Assembly: GCA_038230895.1 (NCBI GenBank)
Contig: JBBRMJ010000002.1
Coordinates: forward strand, 40,668 to 104,667
From: JAJXTN01 sp038230895
GTDB lineage: Bacteria; Patescibacteriota; Saccharimonadia; Saccharimonadales; UBA4665
Length of the DNA stretch: 64,000 nucleotides
Reading direction: 5' to 3'
Shown here: positions 35,241 to 43,126 of the stretch, piece after piece
Layout of the letters: each line of letters begins with the position of its first letter
How positions within the stretch are numbered: position 1 is the first letter of the stretch
Made by a program: the position numbers and the translations under genes
The notes under the pieces: model-generated
The model's input: the letters and a program-made list of their open reading frames with translations, nothing else
What the model was told of the DNA's origin: nothing
The model's database searches: none

Positions 35241-36920
35241 TTATTTGCCTTTGACGGTAACTGAGATAGTCGCGGTGCTCGTATTGCCTGCTGCATCGTA
35301 TGCGGTGGCGGTTAGCGTATGATGACCGTTCTTGACCGGTGAAGTGTCCCAACTTGCCCCCCAACCATACGCATCCTGGCTAGTAGCGTCGCGGATAACA
35401 GTTGTTCCGTCACTTATGACGACACGGGTAACGCCGACATTATCAGCAGCATTGACGCTTATCAGAACTGTACCGTTAACACCTGATCCATCAGTGGGGT
35501 TTGTGAAGCTAATACTAGGCGCTGCCCTGTCAGTTACAGCATTCGAGACAGTCACTACGACACTGCTGGCGCTGTGGTTGCCTGCCGCATCATAGGCCGT
35601 TGTTGTCAGTGTGTGGCTGCCATTCGTAGATTTCGTGGAGTCCCAGACGCTGCCCCAACCGTAGGTGCCTTGGCTGGTAGCATCATGGATAACGGTTGTT
35701 CCATCAGTGATGACGACTCGAGTTACGTTGACATTATCACTCGCGTTGACATTGACGGTAGCGCTGCCTGTCACGGTAGCGTCTGTTGTCGGGCTAGTGA
35801 TGCTAACGGTTGGAGCGATCGTATCACCACCACCTGTGGATACTGTACCTGTGAAGGCGGCATTCTTGGCCCAATTAAGATTGAATACGTCTTGTTCATT
35901 CTGGTCTTTTACGCCAGTCGAGGTATATTGCACGCGACTGTCGGCGGAGCCAATGCTGTCCCAGAGAGTCCAGAGCTTGATGTTGGGAAAAGTGTTGGCT
36001 GTTAAGGCTTTGCCGCCATCAGTATAGAGTTGGTAGACATCAGATTGGTTGGTCTTCCATGAGCCCCACTCACCAATACCCCAAGGTTTAGAAGTGTAAG
36101 CGTGGGCAACATCGGTGTTAGCCGTGAGCCAGTTATAGAAGCGGCTGGTACCAGAATTGAAGGTTTCGGTATTGGAGTAGTAGTGATCCCACATGACCCA
36201 GTCCACCAAACCGTTGCCGGGCCACATTTCTTTCTGCATGCAGTCCCACTTGGCGCCACTCATGTAGATAACGCTCCACACAACGTTATTGACACCCAGC
36301 GCGTCAAAGCGGTTGCGGACATTCTGCCACATTGCTCGGTACTGAGCTGGCGTACCAGTGGTACCAACATAAGTAAAGGTAGATGGACAGCTTGCAGCCC
36401 CACCCGATACGTCGTTCTCGGGCTCGTGCCAGACATTAAATAAGACTTTCTTGCTGCCCTGGGCCTTAATGCTATTAGCCATGGCGTCAATGCCAGCATT
36501 GACTGAAGCATTCGACCCGTCAGCACTCGCCCAGTCGAACGATGGCTTGTAGTTGAGTAATAGATAGGTATTGGGGCGATTGATATAGTAAATGTCATCT
36601 GCTGATAAGGTTTGACCAGCAGTGGAAAAATCATGGACGAAATCCATCGAAGCACCAGTACGGGTTTCGAAATCAGTCACGCGAGCTCTGAGGGAGGTGG
36701 TTACACCAGGGTATTTATTGGGCGAGACACCTTGCCAGGCCCGGCAAGAATTGACTAGGTTGCTGTCAATCGTACAATTGGTCGCGGCATGTGACGCGGT
36801 CAGTACTCGAATACCAACGAAAGCAACCAACCCGACAAAAACCAACCCGAAAAATAATTCAATATGACTGAAGCCAGATTGCTCAAGCTTTTTACTGCGA
36901 ACAGTATTAAATAATTTCAT
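35241..36920 (-). CDS. Secreted clan GH-A (GH26-like) glycosidase with prepilin-type signal and two Ig-like domains
   Basis: A 559-residue protein. The N-terminus is a class III prepilin signal, not a normal signal peptide: Gly16 | Phe17, Glu21 at +5 (SGFSHIELFFGLVFVG). A TIM-barrel glycosidase domain (about 60-355) has candidate acid/base Glu166 (WHEPEN) and candidate nucleophile Glu284 (GIGEWGSW), close to mannanase/GH26 patterns. Two nearly identical Ig-like domains of about 92 residues end the protein. It could be processed by prepilin peptidase and displayed with the pilus or membrane. Substrate unknown. The ribosome site AAAAAGG lies upstream. Confidence 0.75.
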   Translation of the reverse strand: MKLFNTVRSKKLEQSGFSHIELFFGLVFVGLVAFVGIRVLTASHAATNCTIDSNLVNSCRAWQGVSPNKYPGVTTSLRARVTDFETRTGASMDFVHDFSTAGQTLSADDIYYINRPNTYLLLNYKPSFDWASADGSNASVNAGIDAMANSIKAQGSKKVLFNVWHEPENDVSGGAASCPSTFTYVGTTGTPAQYRAMWQNVRNRFDALGVNNVVWSVIYMSGAKWDCMQKEMWPGNGLVDWVMWDHYYSNTETFNSGTSRFYNWLTANTDVAHAYTSKPWGIGEWGSWKTNQSDVYQLYTDGGKALTANTFPNIKLWTLWDSIGSADSRVQYTSTGVKDQNEQDVFNLNWAKNAAFTGTVSTGGGDTIAPTVSITSPTTDATVTGSATVNVNASDNVNVTRVVITDGTTVIHDATSQGTYGWGSVWDSTKSTNGSHTLTTTAYDAAGNHSASSVVVTVSNAVTDRAAPSISFTNPTDGSGVNGTVLISVNAADNVGVTRVVISDGTTVIRDATSQDAYGWGASWDTSPVKNGHHTLTATAYDAAGNTSTATISVTVKGK

Positions 36921-37038
36921 AGCATGACCTTTTTATTTTTATTGTGCTTATGTCTACGACTATAGAGCCTTACCGATCGGCATACAATCACTAGGAGGCC
37001 ATAAAATGCTTACTATGTTGTAAAATTGTGAGCGTTTA

Positions 37039-37585
37039 CTACATTTTATGTAGTTGTCGCACTAATTCTGCCACAGCCTTGCTTCGATGGCTTAGGCTAT
37101 CTTTCTCAGCAGCTGTCATCTCAGCGAAGGTTTTTGCGGCTCCATCAGGCACAAAACACAAATCGAAGCCGAAACCACGATTACCTCGAGCAGAGACCAC
37201 GGTTCCAGTTATTTCACCGCGTACACTGATCAACGTACTACCATCGAAGTAAGCGACAGTGCACGTTACAATGGCGGCATCACCTGATTTGGTAGCTAAT
37301 TTGAATAGGGCGTCTGCACCTAATTGAGTTTCAAAAAATTTGATGAATGGCCCTGGTAAACCTTTGAGTTTTACCAAGCCTGCCGCAATATCTCCGACGA
37401 TGATAGGCCCACCGACCAGTTCGTATGCCATACGTGTTTTATTGACGATAATTGCACCCAGATCGAGGCTTTACAATTTCCTCAAGATAAATATCGACAG
37501 CCAGTAGCTCCATATCAGTAGGGAATAGCCGCCGCCACTCTGTCAGCTTGCCAGCGTTGCCAGTTACTAAAGTGATTTGTTTCAT
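37039..37585 (-). pseudogene. HAM1/RdgB non-canonical purine NTP pyrophosphatase with +1 frameshift
   Basis: The N-terminal part starts at ATG 37585 (MKQITLVTGNAGKLTEWRRLFP ... DIYLEEIV). It is separated from the rest (SLDLGAIIVNKTRMAYELVGGPIIVGD ... GNRGFGFDLCFVPDG ... SHRSKAV) by a single extra base around 37469-37474. Both halves match the HAM1 family in order and together give normal length. The first frame stops at CAA-TAA shortly after the shift. The enzyme hydrolyses dITP/XTP to protect DNA. This may be a recent pseudogene, a sequencing or assembly error, or, less likely, programmed +1 shifting. The downstream half also has its own ATG at 37431. Confidence 0.8.
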
Positions 37586-37645
37586 AGGTTCCGATGCAAT
37601 TTGGTGCACTGCAGTGAATGAAGTCAGAACCTCACTAACGGTAGT

Positions 37646-37987
37646 CTAGATGCTTAACACCAATCTTAAGCCATCATCAACTTGTTGCATGGTAAGTTTA
37701 TCCAGCTTGCCAATTGTTTCGCTGAGCGAGTCTTTGTCGAGTGTAATAATTTGTGAAACATTGATGACCGAGTCTCTGGATATACCGGATATTGATTTGG
37801 AAAGCGCAACATTTCCTGGTGCGTGAGCTAATCGGGTATTAGAAGTTATGGCAACGGCAATTATTGTGTTGATATTACTTTTATTGAAGCTATCGGCCTG
37901 GACGACCAAAATGGGGCGTGTAAAACCTGGCTCTGAGCCAGTAGGTTCTCCCAAGTCGGCCCACCACAGCTGCCCCCGATTTACCAT
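37646..37987 (-). CDS. mazF: MazF/PemK-family toxin
   Basis: A 113-residue mRNA interferase-like protein: RGQLWWADLGEPTGSEPGFTRPILVVQAD, then INTIIAVAITSNTRLAHAPGNV, the conserved MazF core. It probably cleaves RNA in a sequence-specific way when free of its antitoxin. The start at 37987 overlaps the antitoxin stop by 7 nt; a longer frame to 38005 exists. It is the second gene of a two-gene operon. Confidence 0.92.
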   Translation of the reverse strand: MVNRGQLWWADLGEPTGSEPGFTRPILVVQADSFNKSNINTIIAVAITSNTRLAHAPGNVALSKSISGISRDSVINVSQIITLDKDSLSETIGKLDKLTMQQVDDGLRLVLSI

Positions 37988-38220
37988 GGATTTTGCTTGA
38001 GCCATGCCCGTTTCTGCATAATTATGATAGCTGGGTCATGACTTGAGGTGTTCTTGTCGTATACGTCGTTGAGTTTCTCGGTGACTTTAAGATTCTGGTG
38101 CTGCTTAATATACTCGCTTACAGCCTTACTGTATAGCTCACTACGAGATTCGCCTAGACGGTCAGCGAGCTTCTCGGCTGCATTGTACAGACTATCGGGA
38201 ATGGATATTGCTGTTTTCAT
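37981..38220 (-). CDS. Ribbon-helix-helix antitoxin (MazE partner)
   Basis: A 79-residue protein starting MKTAISIPDSLYNAAEKLADRLGESRSELYSKAVSEYI, a CopG/RHH DNA-binding domain. The C-terminal tail ends in ...LKQNPW and would block the toxin. The start at 38220 has TATACT 7 nt upstream and sits next to a palindromic operator, which supports autoregulation. Confidence 0.9.
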   Translation of the reverse strand: MKTAISIPDSLYNAAEKLADRLGESRSELYSKAVSEYIKQHQNLKVTEKLNDVYDKNTSSHDPAIIIMQKRAWLKQNPW

Positions 38221-38228
38221 AAATTTTA

Positions 38229-38246
38229 GTATAACTAAAGTTATAC
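38229..38246. promoter_or_regulatory. Toxin-antitoxin operator/promoter palindrome
   Basis: GTATAACT-AA-AGTTATAC, a perfect 8-2-8 inverted repeat overlapping the minus-strand -10 box TATACT. RHH antitoxins bind such sites, so this is the likely autoregulatory operator. Confidence 0.75.
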
Positions 38247-38376
38247 CAGTATGCAATATTAGTTTTTACAGTGTCGTAGCAATGACTAAAGTTCTCATTA
38301 CATAAAATAATACAAAAATTCTTGCCTAGCGTATTGGGCATCCGAATCGGAACCAAATAACATTTACAAAAATCGT

Positions 38377-38453
38377 TGGTGCCCCGGGCAGGATTTGAAC
38401 CTGCGACCTTAGGCTTAGAAGTCCTCTGCTCTATCCAGCTGAGCTACCGGGGC
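38377..38453 (-). tRNA. tRNA-Arg (anticodon TCT)
   Basis: A 77-nt gene with acceptor GCCCCGG/CCGGGGC, D arm GCTC...GAGC, anticodon loop CTTCTAA (TCT), T arm GCAGG TTCAAAT CCTGC and encoded CCA. The anticodon stem has only three standard pairs, with G27-A43 and A31-G39 facing each other. Confidence 0.88.
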
Positions 38454-38476
38454 AAAAAGTTCCACTGGAGCTTTTT
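38454..38476. other. Terminator-like hairpin in the leader of tRNA-Arg(TCT)
   Basis: AAAAAGTTCC-ACT-GGAGCTTTTT forms a 10-bp stem with a 3-nt loop directly against the tRNA 5' end. It lies between the tRNA and its probable promoter (38510-38499, minus). It could act as an attenuator or as a processing signal. Confidence 0.5.
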
Positions 38477-38498
38477 ATTGGGACAAGCGAAGCGTCAT

Positions 38499-38510
38499 GA
38501 GTGAAACTAT
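38499..38510 (-). promoter_or_regulatory. tRNA-Arg(TCT) promoter, class B
   Basis: ATAGTTTCACTC on the minus strand, identical to the element 44 nt before tRNA-Pro(CGG). A second TATAGT lies further upstream near 38535. Confidence 0.45.
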
Positions 38511-38626
38511 CGACTTACCCCGAGCCCACTATAGCAGTTCCAGAGGTGGGGGACAATTTGCCAAGGCCATAATTGGCGTTAAGGTGTTATACTGAAGCCA
38601 GTTCGTACTAACAAAAATAACCACAT

Positions 38627-39394
38627 ATGCTGCTATTTCTTATCCTGCTAGCCTTCGTGCTGATTGCTGCGGCTTTGGCTTGGTATTTTATTGCTCATGA
38701 TAGGGGTGAGCACGAGCCAATCGGCGCGTTATGGTTGGCCTTCGGTTTCGGTTTCGGTGGTGGCATTGTCGCTGCTGTGGTCGAGAATTTGTTTATATCG
38801 CCAAAAGATCTCGACCCATCGTCGACGTTAACGACTATTTTTGTCGCTTCTATGGCGGTTGGTGTCATCGAAGAAGCCTGTAAATTCATCCCCTTATCAC
38901 TGTTTCTGTATCCCAAGCGCTACTTCAACGAGCATACCGATGGGATTATCTATTTTGCGTTGGCAGGACTCGGTTTCGGCCTGCCAGAAAATGTGCTCTA
39001 TACCATGCAGTTCGGCGCGGCCACTGGCTTCCGGCGTATGCTACTAACGCCGTTTTTCCACGCAGCTATCACCGGTATGGTCGGCTATTTCCTGATCCGG
39101 GCCAAGCTGGCCAAACGCTCGCCCGTTAAAGTACCCTTGGTGCTGCTGATGGCGATGATCCTACACGGGCTCTACGACTTTGGCTTGGCTTCTGGCCGTA
39201 TGTTTTTCACCATTGTGTCGATTTCCATTACCTTCGGTCTCAGCGTTTTGCTATTTTTACTGTATACCAAGGCGACTGACCTCGACCAGCAGCTCGGTAT
39301 GAGCCGGGTGGGGCATAATCGGTTTTGTCGCTCCTGCGGCAAGCCAAATACTGACCACCACCTCTATTGCACTCGTTGTGGGGAGCGTGCTTAA
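38627..39394 (+). CDS. PrsW-family intramembrane protease with C-terminal zinc ribbon
   Basis: A 255-residue polytopic protein with PrsW features: the Glu pair in GVIEEACKFIP, the FGLPENVLY segment, FFHAAITG and the late LHGLYDF His. At the C-terminus a CxxC...CxxC zinc ribbon (CRSCGKPN ... CTRCGERA) extends into the cytosol. PrsW-type proteases cut membrane proteins such as anti-sigma factors. TATACT is 33 nt upstream. Confidence 0.85.
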   Translation: MLLFLILLAFVLIAAALAWYFIAHDRGEHEPIGALWLAFGFGFGGGIVAAVVENLFISPKDLDPSSTLTTIFVASMAVGVIEEACKFIPLSLFLYPKRYFNEHTDGIIYFALAGLGFGLPENVLYTMQFGAATGFRRMLLTPFFHAAITGMVGYFLIRAKLAKRSPVKVPLVLLMAMILHGLYDFGLASGRMFFTIVSISITFGLSVLLFLLYTKATDLDQQLGMSRVGHNRFCRSCGKPNTDHHLYCTRCGERA

Positions 39395-39438
39395 ATGAAG
39401 CTCTCCGCAGAAACACAAACACGAAAGGATAGTGCAGG

Positions 39439-40368
39439 ATGAATTGCCCCAATTGCGGTGAAGCCGTTGAAGCTGGTGCAGCCTTTTGTGGTAATTGTGG
39501 CCAGGCGCTAACGAGTCGATTACCTCAAGCACTGCCCACTGCTGCGTTAACAAACAACCCTGTTCCAGGCGTTGCCCTAGGGACTGATCTCACTGCCGGT
39601 GCAGCCGCGACTATACCTGTCTACGCCGTCCCACTCACCAGTCTGCAAAATGCCCAGATGAAAGCCACTATGTCGATGGTTGTGGCCGTACTCGGTATCG
39701 CCGGTGCCATCTTGATGCCGTTGATAGGCTTGGCACTCGGAGTCATCGGCATCATTTTGGCTACATTATCGCGTCGAGTCGTTCGTCATGGCCTGAGCAC
39801 CGTGGGCATTGTTATATCAGTCTTGGCAATCGTTGCCGGTATCGGTAGCTGGACACTGGCGGTATCACATGACAAGAACTTGAAACACAAGGTCATTGCT
39901 CGGGTTAACGCGACTAATGATGCTCCAGCCCAAGCAACAACCGGCCTCATAACCCCCTGTTACAGCATAAAATTCAGAGTCAAAGTCAATGTCGAGAATG
40001 TCAACGGTAGTTGTGACATGAATGCTTTTAACGGTGATAGCTTCAACAACTCTGATGATGCCTACAAAATCTATGCGACGAGCGCAGTGATTAGCCCCTC
40101 GGCTTTCACGAATCTGGCTAAACAGGCCATCGAAAAAGACATCAAACAGAGCCTGCCGAGCTTCATTATCACTAAAGAAGTCGCTGGTCAATTCGCTGGC
40201 AGCCCAGCTTATTTCGTCACGACCAGCAACCAGCAAAATGTCAGCTTAATGGAGGCAGCCGTATTACACACCACTGCCAACGGCGCCAATTTCTTCGTCT
40301 TTGTCCATGCAGTTGGCAGCAATTCAGTCAATCTTAATACATTGGAATCGGGTTGGAATTGGGAGTAG
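39439..40368 (+). CDS. Zinc-ribbon membrane protein with C-terminal extracytosolic domain
   Basis: A 309-residue protein. The N-terminal zinc ribbon is CPNCGEAVEAGAAFCGNCG. A Pro/Ala linker is followed by two membrane helices in a DUF4190-like arrangement (about 75-140) and a 160-residue extracytosolic domain with two Cys. Unknown role. It is 44 nt after the PrsW-like gene and shares the zinc-ribbon feature with it. Confidence 0.7.
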   Translation: MNCPNCGEAVEAGAAFCGNCGQALTSRLPQALPTAALTNNPVPGVALGTDLTAGAAATIPVYAVPLTSLQNAQMKATMSMVVAVLGIAGAILMPLIGLALGVIGIILATLSRRVVRHGLSTVGIVISVLAIVAGIGSWTLAVSHDKNLKHKVIARVNATNDAPAQATTGLITPCYSIKFRVKVNVENVNGSCDMNAFNGDSFNNSDDAYKIYATSAVISPSAFTNLAKQAIEKDIKQSLPSFIITKEVAGQFAGSPAYFVTTSNQQNVSLMEAAVLHTTANGANFFVFVHAVGSNSVNLNTLESGWNWE

Positions 40369-40370
40369 CC

Positions 40371-40718
40371 ATGAACAGTAAAGCCCTGCATAAACACGCT
40401 ACACCGCTGCTAATTCTTAGTGTAGGACTGTTTATCGCTTCCTTAGCGGGTCTCAGCCAACTGATCCAAGTTGGCTCTGGGTCCGATGTGAGCTTCAGCC
40501 AACTCCTCAACGAACGACTCTTTGACGTCAAGCCCGCTGGCAATGGCCTGGTCCACGTCTCTCGTTACCAATCCGCTACAGCCGCACTGCCCAAGCCCGA
40601 TACCACGCATTCCGCCCTCTCTCAGACCACCAATGTCGGTAAATCCACTACGCTTGACATTACACTGAGCAGCCTAGCTCAGCCGAATTCTCAGCACCAA
40701 CCAGCAACGGTACATTAA
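40371..40718 (+). CDS. Small single-pass membrane protein
   Basis: A 115-residue protein with one membrane helix (about 12-33) and a Ser/Thr/Gln-rich tail. It starts 2 nt after the preceding stop, so it is in the same operon. No recognisable domain. Confidence 0.6.
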   Translation: MNSKALHKHATPLLILSVGLFIASLAGLSQLIQVGSGSDVSFSQLLNERLFDVKPAGNGLVHVSRYQSATAALPKPDTTHSALSQTTNVGKSTTLDITLSSLAQPNSQHQPATVH

Positions 40719-40787
40719 TATAAAACCTATTTGATGATAGGCATCGCATATTGGCCCAGTATAGTAGCCGATGTCAGAAAAAAACTC

Positions 40788-41333
40788 TTAGTTTAGAGTG
40801 TACTCCCAGCCAGGTTGCCACTGTTTTGTCTTGCGCCAATCATTTGCAAAGGCCTCTTCCCAGGTCATATCTTTCAACAATACATCAAGCACAAGTTGCG
40901 GTGCTTTATGCGCAACTATTGCAACATGCTTCCCATTGTAGTTTTTCCTTAGTTCGTCTAAGAAGACTGCGATTCTTGCTTTGACTTGTTCGTAGCTTTC
41001 TCCGTTTGGCATGGGTGTATATATTGACTCTTCCTGAAGTGGTTCAACAGTCTCAGAATCTTTACCATTTAAATCACCATAATTGCACTCACGAAGGCGG
41101 CTGTCTTGAATGATCTCGTAAGTATCACCCCAGGTCATCTTGGCTGAGTTATAAGCCCGAGATAAGTCTGAGGTGAACACCGCATCGAAATGATATTGAT
41201 TAGTTTTATCTGTTAGTTCTGCCGATTGTTGCTTCCCAAGGTCAGAGAGCCCAACATCATTCCACCCAGAAGAAAGATTCACTTCGTTATCGGTCGTGGT
41301 CCCATGTACAAAATACGTGATTTTTATTGACAT
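40788..41333 (-). CDS. Histidine phosphatase (phosphoglycerate-mutase-like) family protein
   Basis: A 181-residue protein with the branch-1 histidine phosphatase layout: catalytic His in YFVHGTTTDN, SDLSRAYNSA, RECNYGDLNG and the second His in VAHKAP. The usual Arg before the first His (RHG) is Val here, which may weaken phosphate binding. TATAAT (41345-41340) is 6 nt before the ATG. Confidence 0.82.
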   Translation of the reverse strand: MSIKITYFVHGTTTDNEVNLSSGWNDVGLSDLGKQQSAELTDKTNQYHFDAVFTSDLSRAYNSAKMTWGDTYEIIQDSRLRECNYGDLNGKDSETVEPLQEESIYTPMPNGESYEQVKARIAVFLDELRKNYNGKHVAIVAHKAPQLVLDVLLKDMTWEEAFANDWRKTKQWQPGWEYTLN

Positions 41334-41426
41334 GCAAGAATTATAGCAATTATAAAGCACTCTTCACGGAGTTCTTTGAAGCATAAGCTCTAGGGTGAAG
41401 CGTCCTAGACGAAGTTAGAACTGTGC

Positions 41427-41528
41427 TTATTTTTTGTTAAGATGCTCGTTGACCTTATCAATACGTAGGCGTATCCATCCCAGCTGTAAAACAACTATAC
41501 CTAATAGTACTGCGATAATAACTTCCAT
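41427..41528 (-). CDS. 33-residue single-helix membrane micro-protein
   Basis: MEVIIAVLLGIVVLQLGWIR then a charged tail. One membrane helix with a polar C-terminus. GGAAGG lies 6 nt before the ATG. It begins 27 nt after the tRNA-Gly 3' end on the same strand, so it may share the tRNA transcript. Too short for homology; the ribosome site is the main evidence. Confidence 0.5.
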   Translation of the reverse strand: MEVIIAVLLGIVVLQLGWIRLRIDKVNEHLNKK

Positions 41529-41554
41529 TGATATCCTTCCATTACATTTATGCT

Positions 41555-41629
41555 TGGTGCGGGTGGGGAGAGTCGAACTCCCGTCCTCAGTTTGGAAAAC
41601 TGATATATTAACCGTTATACGACACCCGC
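41555..41629 (-). tRNA. tRNA-Gly (anticodon TCC)
   Basis: A 75-nt gene with acceptor GCGGGTG/CACCCGC, anticodon arm TCAGT-TTTCCAA-ACTGA (TCC), T-loop TTCGACT and encoded CCA. Confidence 0.95.
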
Positions 41630-41657
41630 GGGCTGTGCTAATTATCAACGACAACTT

Positions 41658-41673
41658 AACAGGGGTGATTATA
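41658..41673 (-). promoter_or_regulatory. tRNA-Gly promoter, class A
   Basis: On the minus strand, TATAAT plus CACCCCTGTT, identical over 16 nt to the tRNA-His element. It lies 28 nt before the tRNA. Confidence 0.75.
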
Positions 41674-41773
41674 GCATAGAATAGCCAATAGAAACTACGG
41701 GCGACTAGTCGAAATAATACTGGGAGGACATGAGATTGTATTAATTCCAAAATATACCGTATTATATTTTTAG

Positions 41774-43090
41774 ATGGTATATAAACTTGGCCAAGCAGTT
41801 CGACCGAAGTTTAGTAAGGCAAAATTCGTCAGTATAGGGCTGCTGGGGACGCTACTGGTCGGCACGCTGGCAACCAGCTATGCTGATTCTCAAGGAGCAC
41901 ATTTGTTCAACTATCCTTTACCGATGAATAAAAATGCCAAAACTGATACATCCTCACAACCCGTGTCCAATAAAAAGGCCACTGGTAGTGCTCATGATGC
42001 CGCCGCTTCTCAGGCAGCACCGAATGCCACACTGCCAACTGCCGCCGCTTTACGTACGACCGTATGCACGCTATTCCCCCCCAAGAATCCTGGTCTGTCC
42101 AATGCGCTGAGTGCCCAACTACGTAAGCTGAGCCAGTATGAACAGCTGTGCAATGGCGCCTTGTTTAATAGAGCGTCATTCTTTGTACCAACACCTACGA
42201 CGATAGCCGAAGCCCAGTCACAGGCTCAGGATGTGGCGAAAACCCTCAAAGAATTCGCAACCTTTGGCGTCAAACCGTTAGTCTTTATGGAGCCGACGAA
42301 CGAGAATGGCGATAATCTCGATCTAAATCAGTATCGGGCCGGTATCTATGATGGTGCGCTCGATACCTTTTTTGCAGCAATACGGTCTCAGGGTATCACT
42401 GACAGCAGTATGGGTATGTGGGCCATCCTCCCGGAAGGCAATTTACCGGTATGGAGTAGTGTTGATCCGGCAATTTACAGCGCAGTTGTTACCAAAACCA
42501 TTCAATTCCAGAAAAAGTATTTCCCCTCGAGCCAAGCGACGTTGTTACTTGATAGCGAAACCTATGCCCCGGGCGCTTCTTGGGGTAATGGGCACTACGT
42601 CAGCCTGTTACCATTCATACGTACCATCCCCAAAGGTTTAGTTGACAGCTTCGGTCTGCAGGGCTTTCCATGGGCACCACCGGCAAATCAGGGCAGTGAT
42701 AAAGTCTATGATCCCAAGATATTTTTGCGGGCAGACTTCGCCGCTGAAGCAGCCCGCGCCCTCAGCATAACTAGCATTTGGTTTAACACCGGTAGTTTCA
42801 ATCGTATGTACACGCTCGATAGCAAGCAAACTGTCACCGCGTCGCCGATTGAACGTCAAACCACGTTAAACGGTGTGCTCGCTCAGGCTAAATCTCTAAA
42901 AACCCAAGGCTTCTCGATGGCGGTACATCTGTTTGCAGAAGATAAGTCCACTACGCCTGAAGCGATCGATTGGTCGTATTGGCAAACTGCACCGACTAAT
43001 GACGCTAACACGGCGGTTTTCACGACGTTCGTACACGACGCGACCGTCGATGATATCTCACTATGGTTATTCGATAGCGATTCACACTAG
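41774..43090 (+). CDS. Secreted protein with glycosidase-like (TIM-barrel-like) domain
   Basis: A 438-residue protein with a signal peptide ending near SYA (about 35-37), a low-complexity linker to about residue 92, and a single large domain. It contains PLVFMEPTNENG (Glu173), MGMWAILPEGN and LLLDSETYAPG (Asp260, Glu262), suggestive of strand-end acids in a beta/alpha barrel. Family not recognised with confidence. It has no ribosome site and a TATATT-like box just before the ATG. Confidence 0.5.
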   Translation: MVYKLGQAVRPKFSKAKFVSIGLLGTLLVGTLATSYADSQGAHLFNYPLPMNKNAKTDTSSQPVSNKKATGSAHDAAASQAAPNATLPTAAALRTTVCTLFPPKNPGLSNALSAQLRKLSQYEQLCNGALFNRASFFVPTPTTIAEAQSQAQDVAKTLKEFATFGVKPLVFMEPTNENGDNLDLNQYRAGIYDGALDTFFAAIRSQGITDSSMGMWAILPEGNLPVWSSVDPAIYSAVVTKTIQFQKKYFPSSQATLLLDSETYAPGASWGNGHYVSLLPFIRTIPKGLVDSFGLQGFPWAPPANQGSDKVYDPKIFLRADFAAEAARALSITSIWFNTGSFNRMYTLDSKQTVTASPIERQTTLNGVLAQAKSLKTQGFSMAVHLFAEDKSTTPEAIDWSYWQTAPTNDANTAVFTTFVHDATVDDISLWLFDSDSH

Positions 43091-43126
43091 AGTGAGTTAG
43101 ATTGCGTGACGAAGTTGAACCCTGGT

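Noticed and set aside
35241..35830. Near-identical DNA segments as a possible repeat element
   Set aside because: They encode two tandem Ig-like domains; this is protein-domain duplication, not a CRISPR or mobile repeat.
37039..38453. Integrated element at tRNA-Arg(TCT)
   Set aside because: No integrase, no duplicated tRNA 3' end and no flanking direct repeats were seen.
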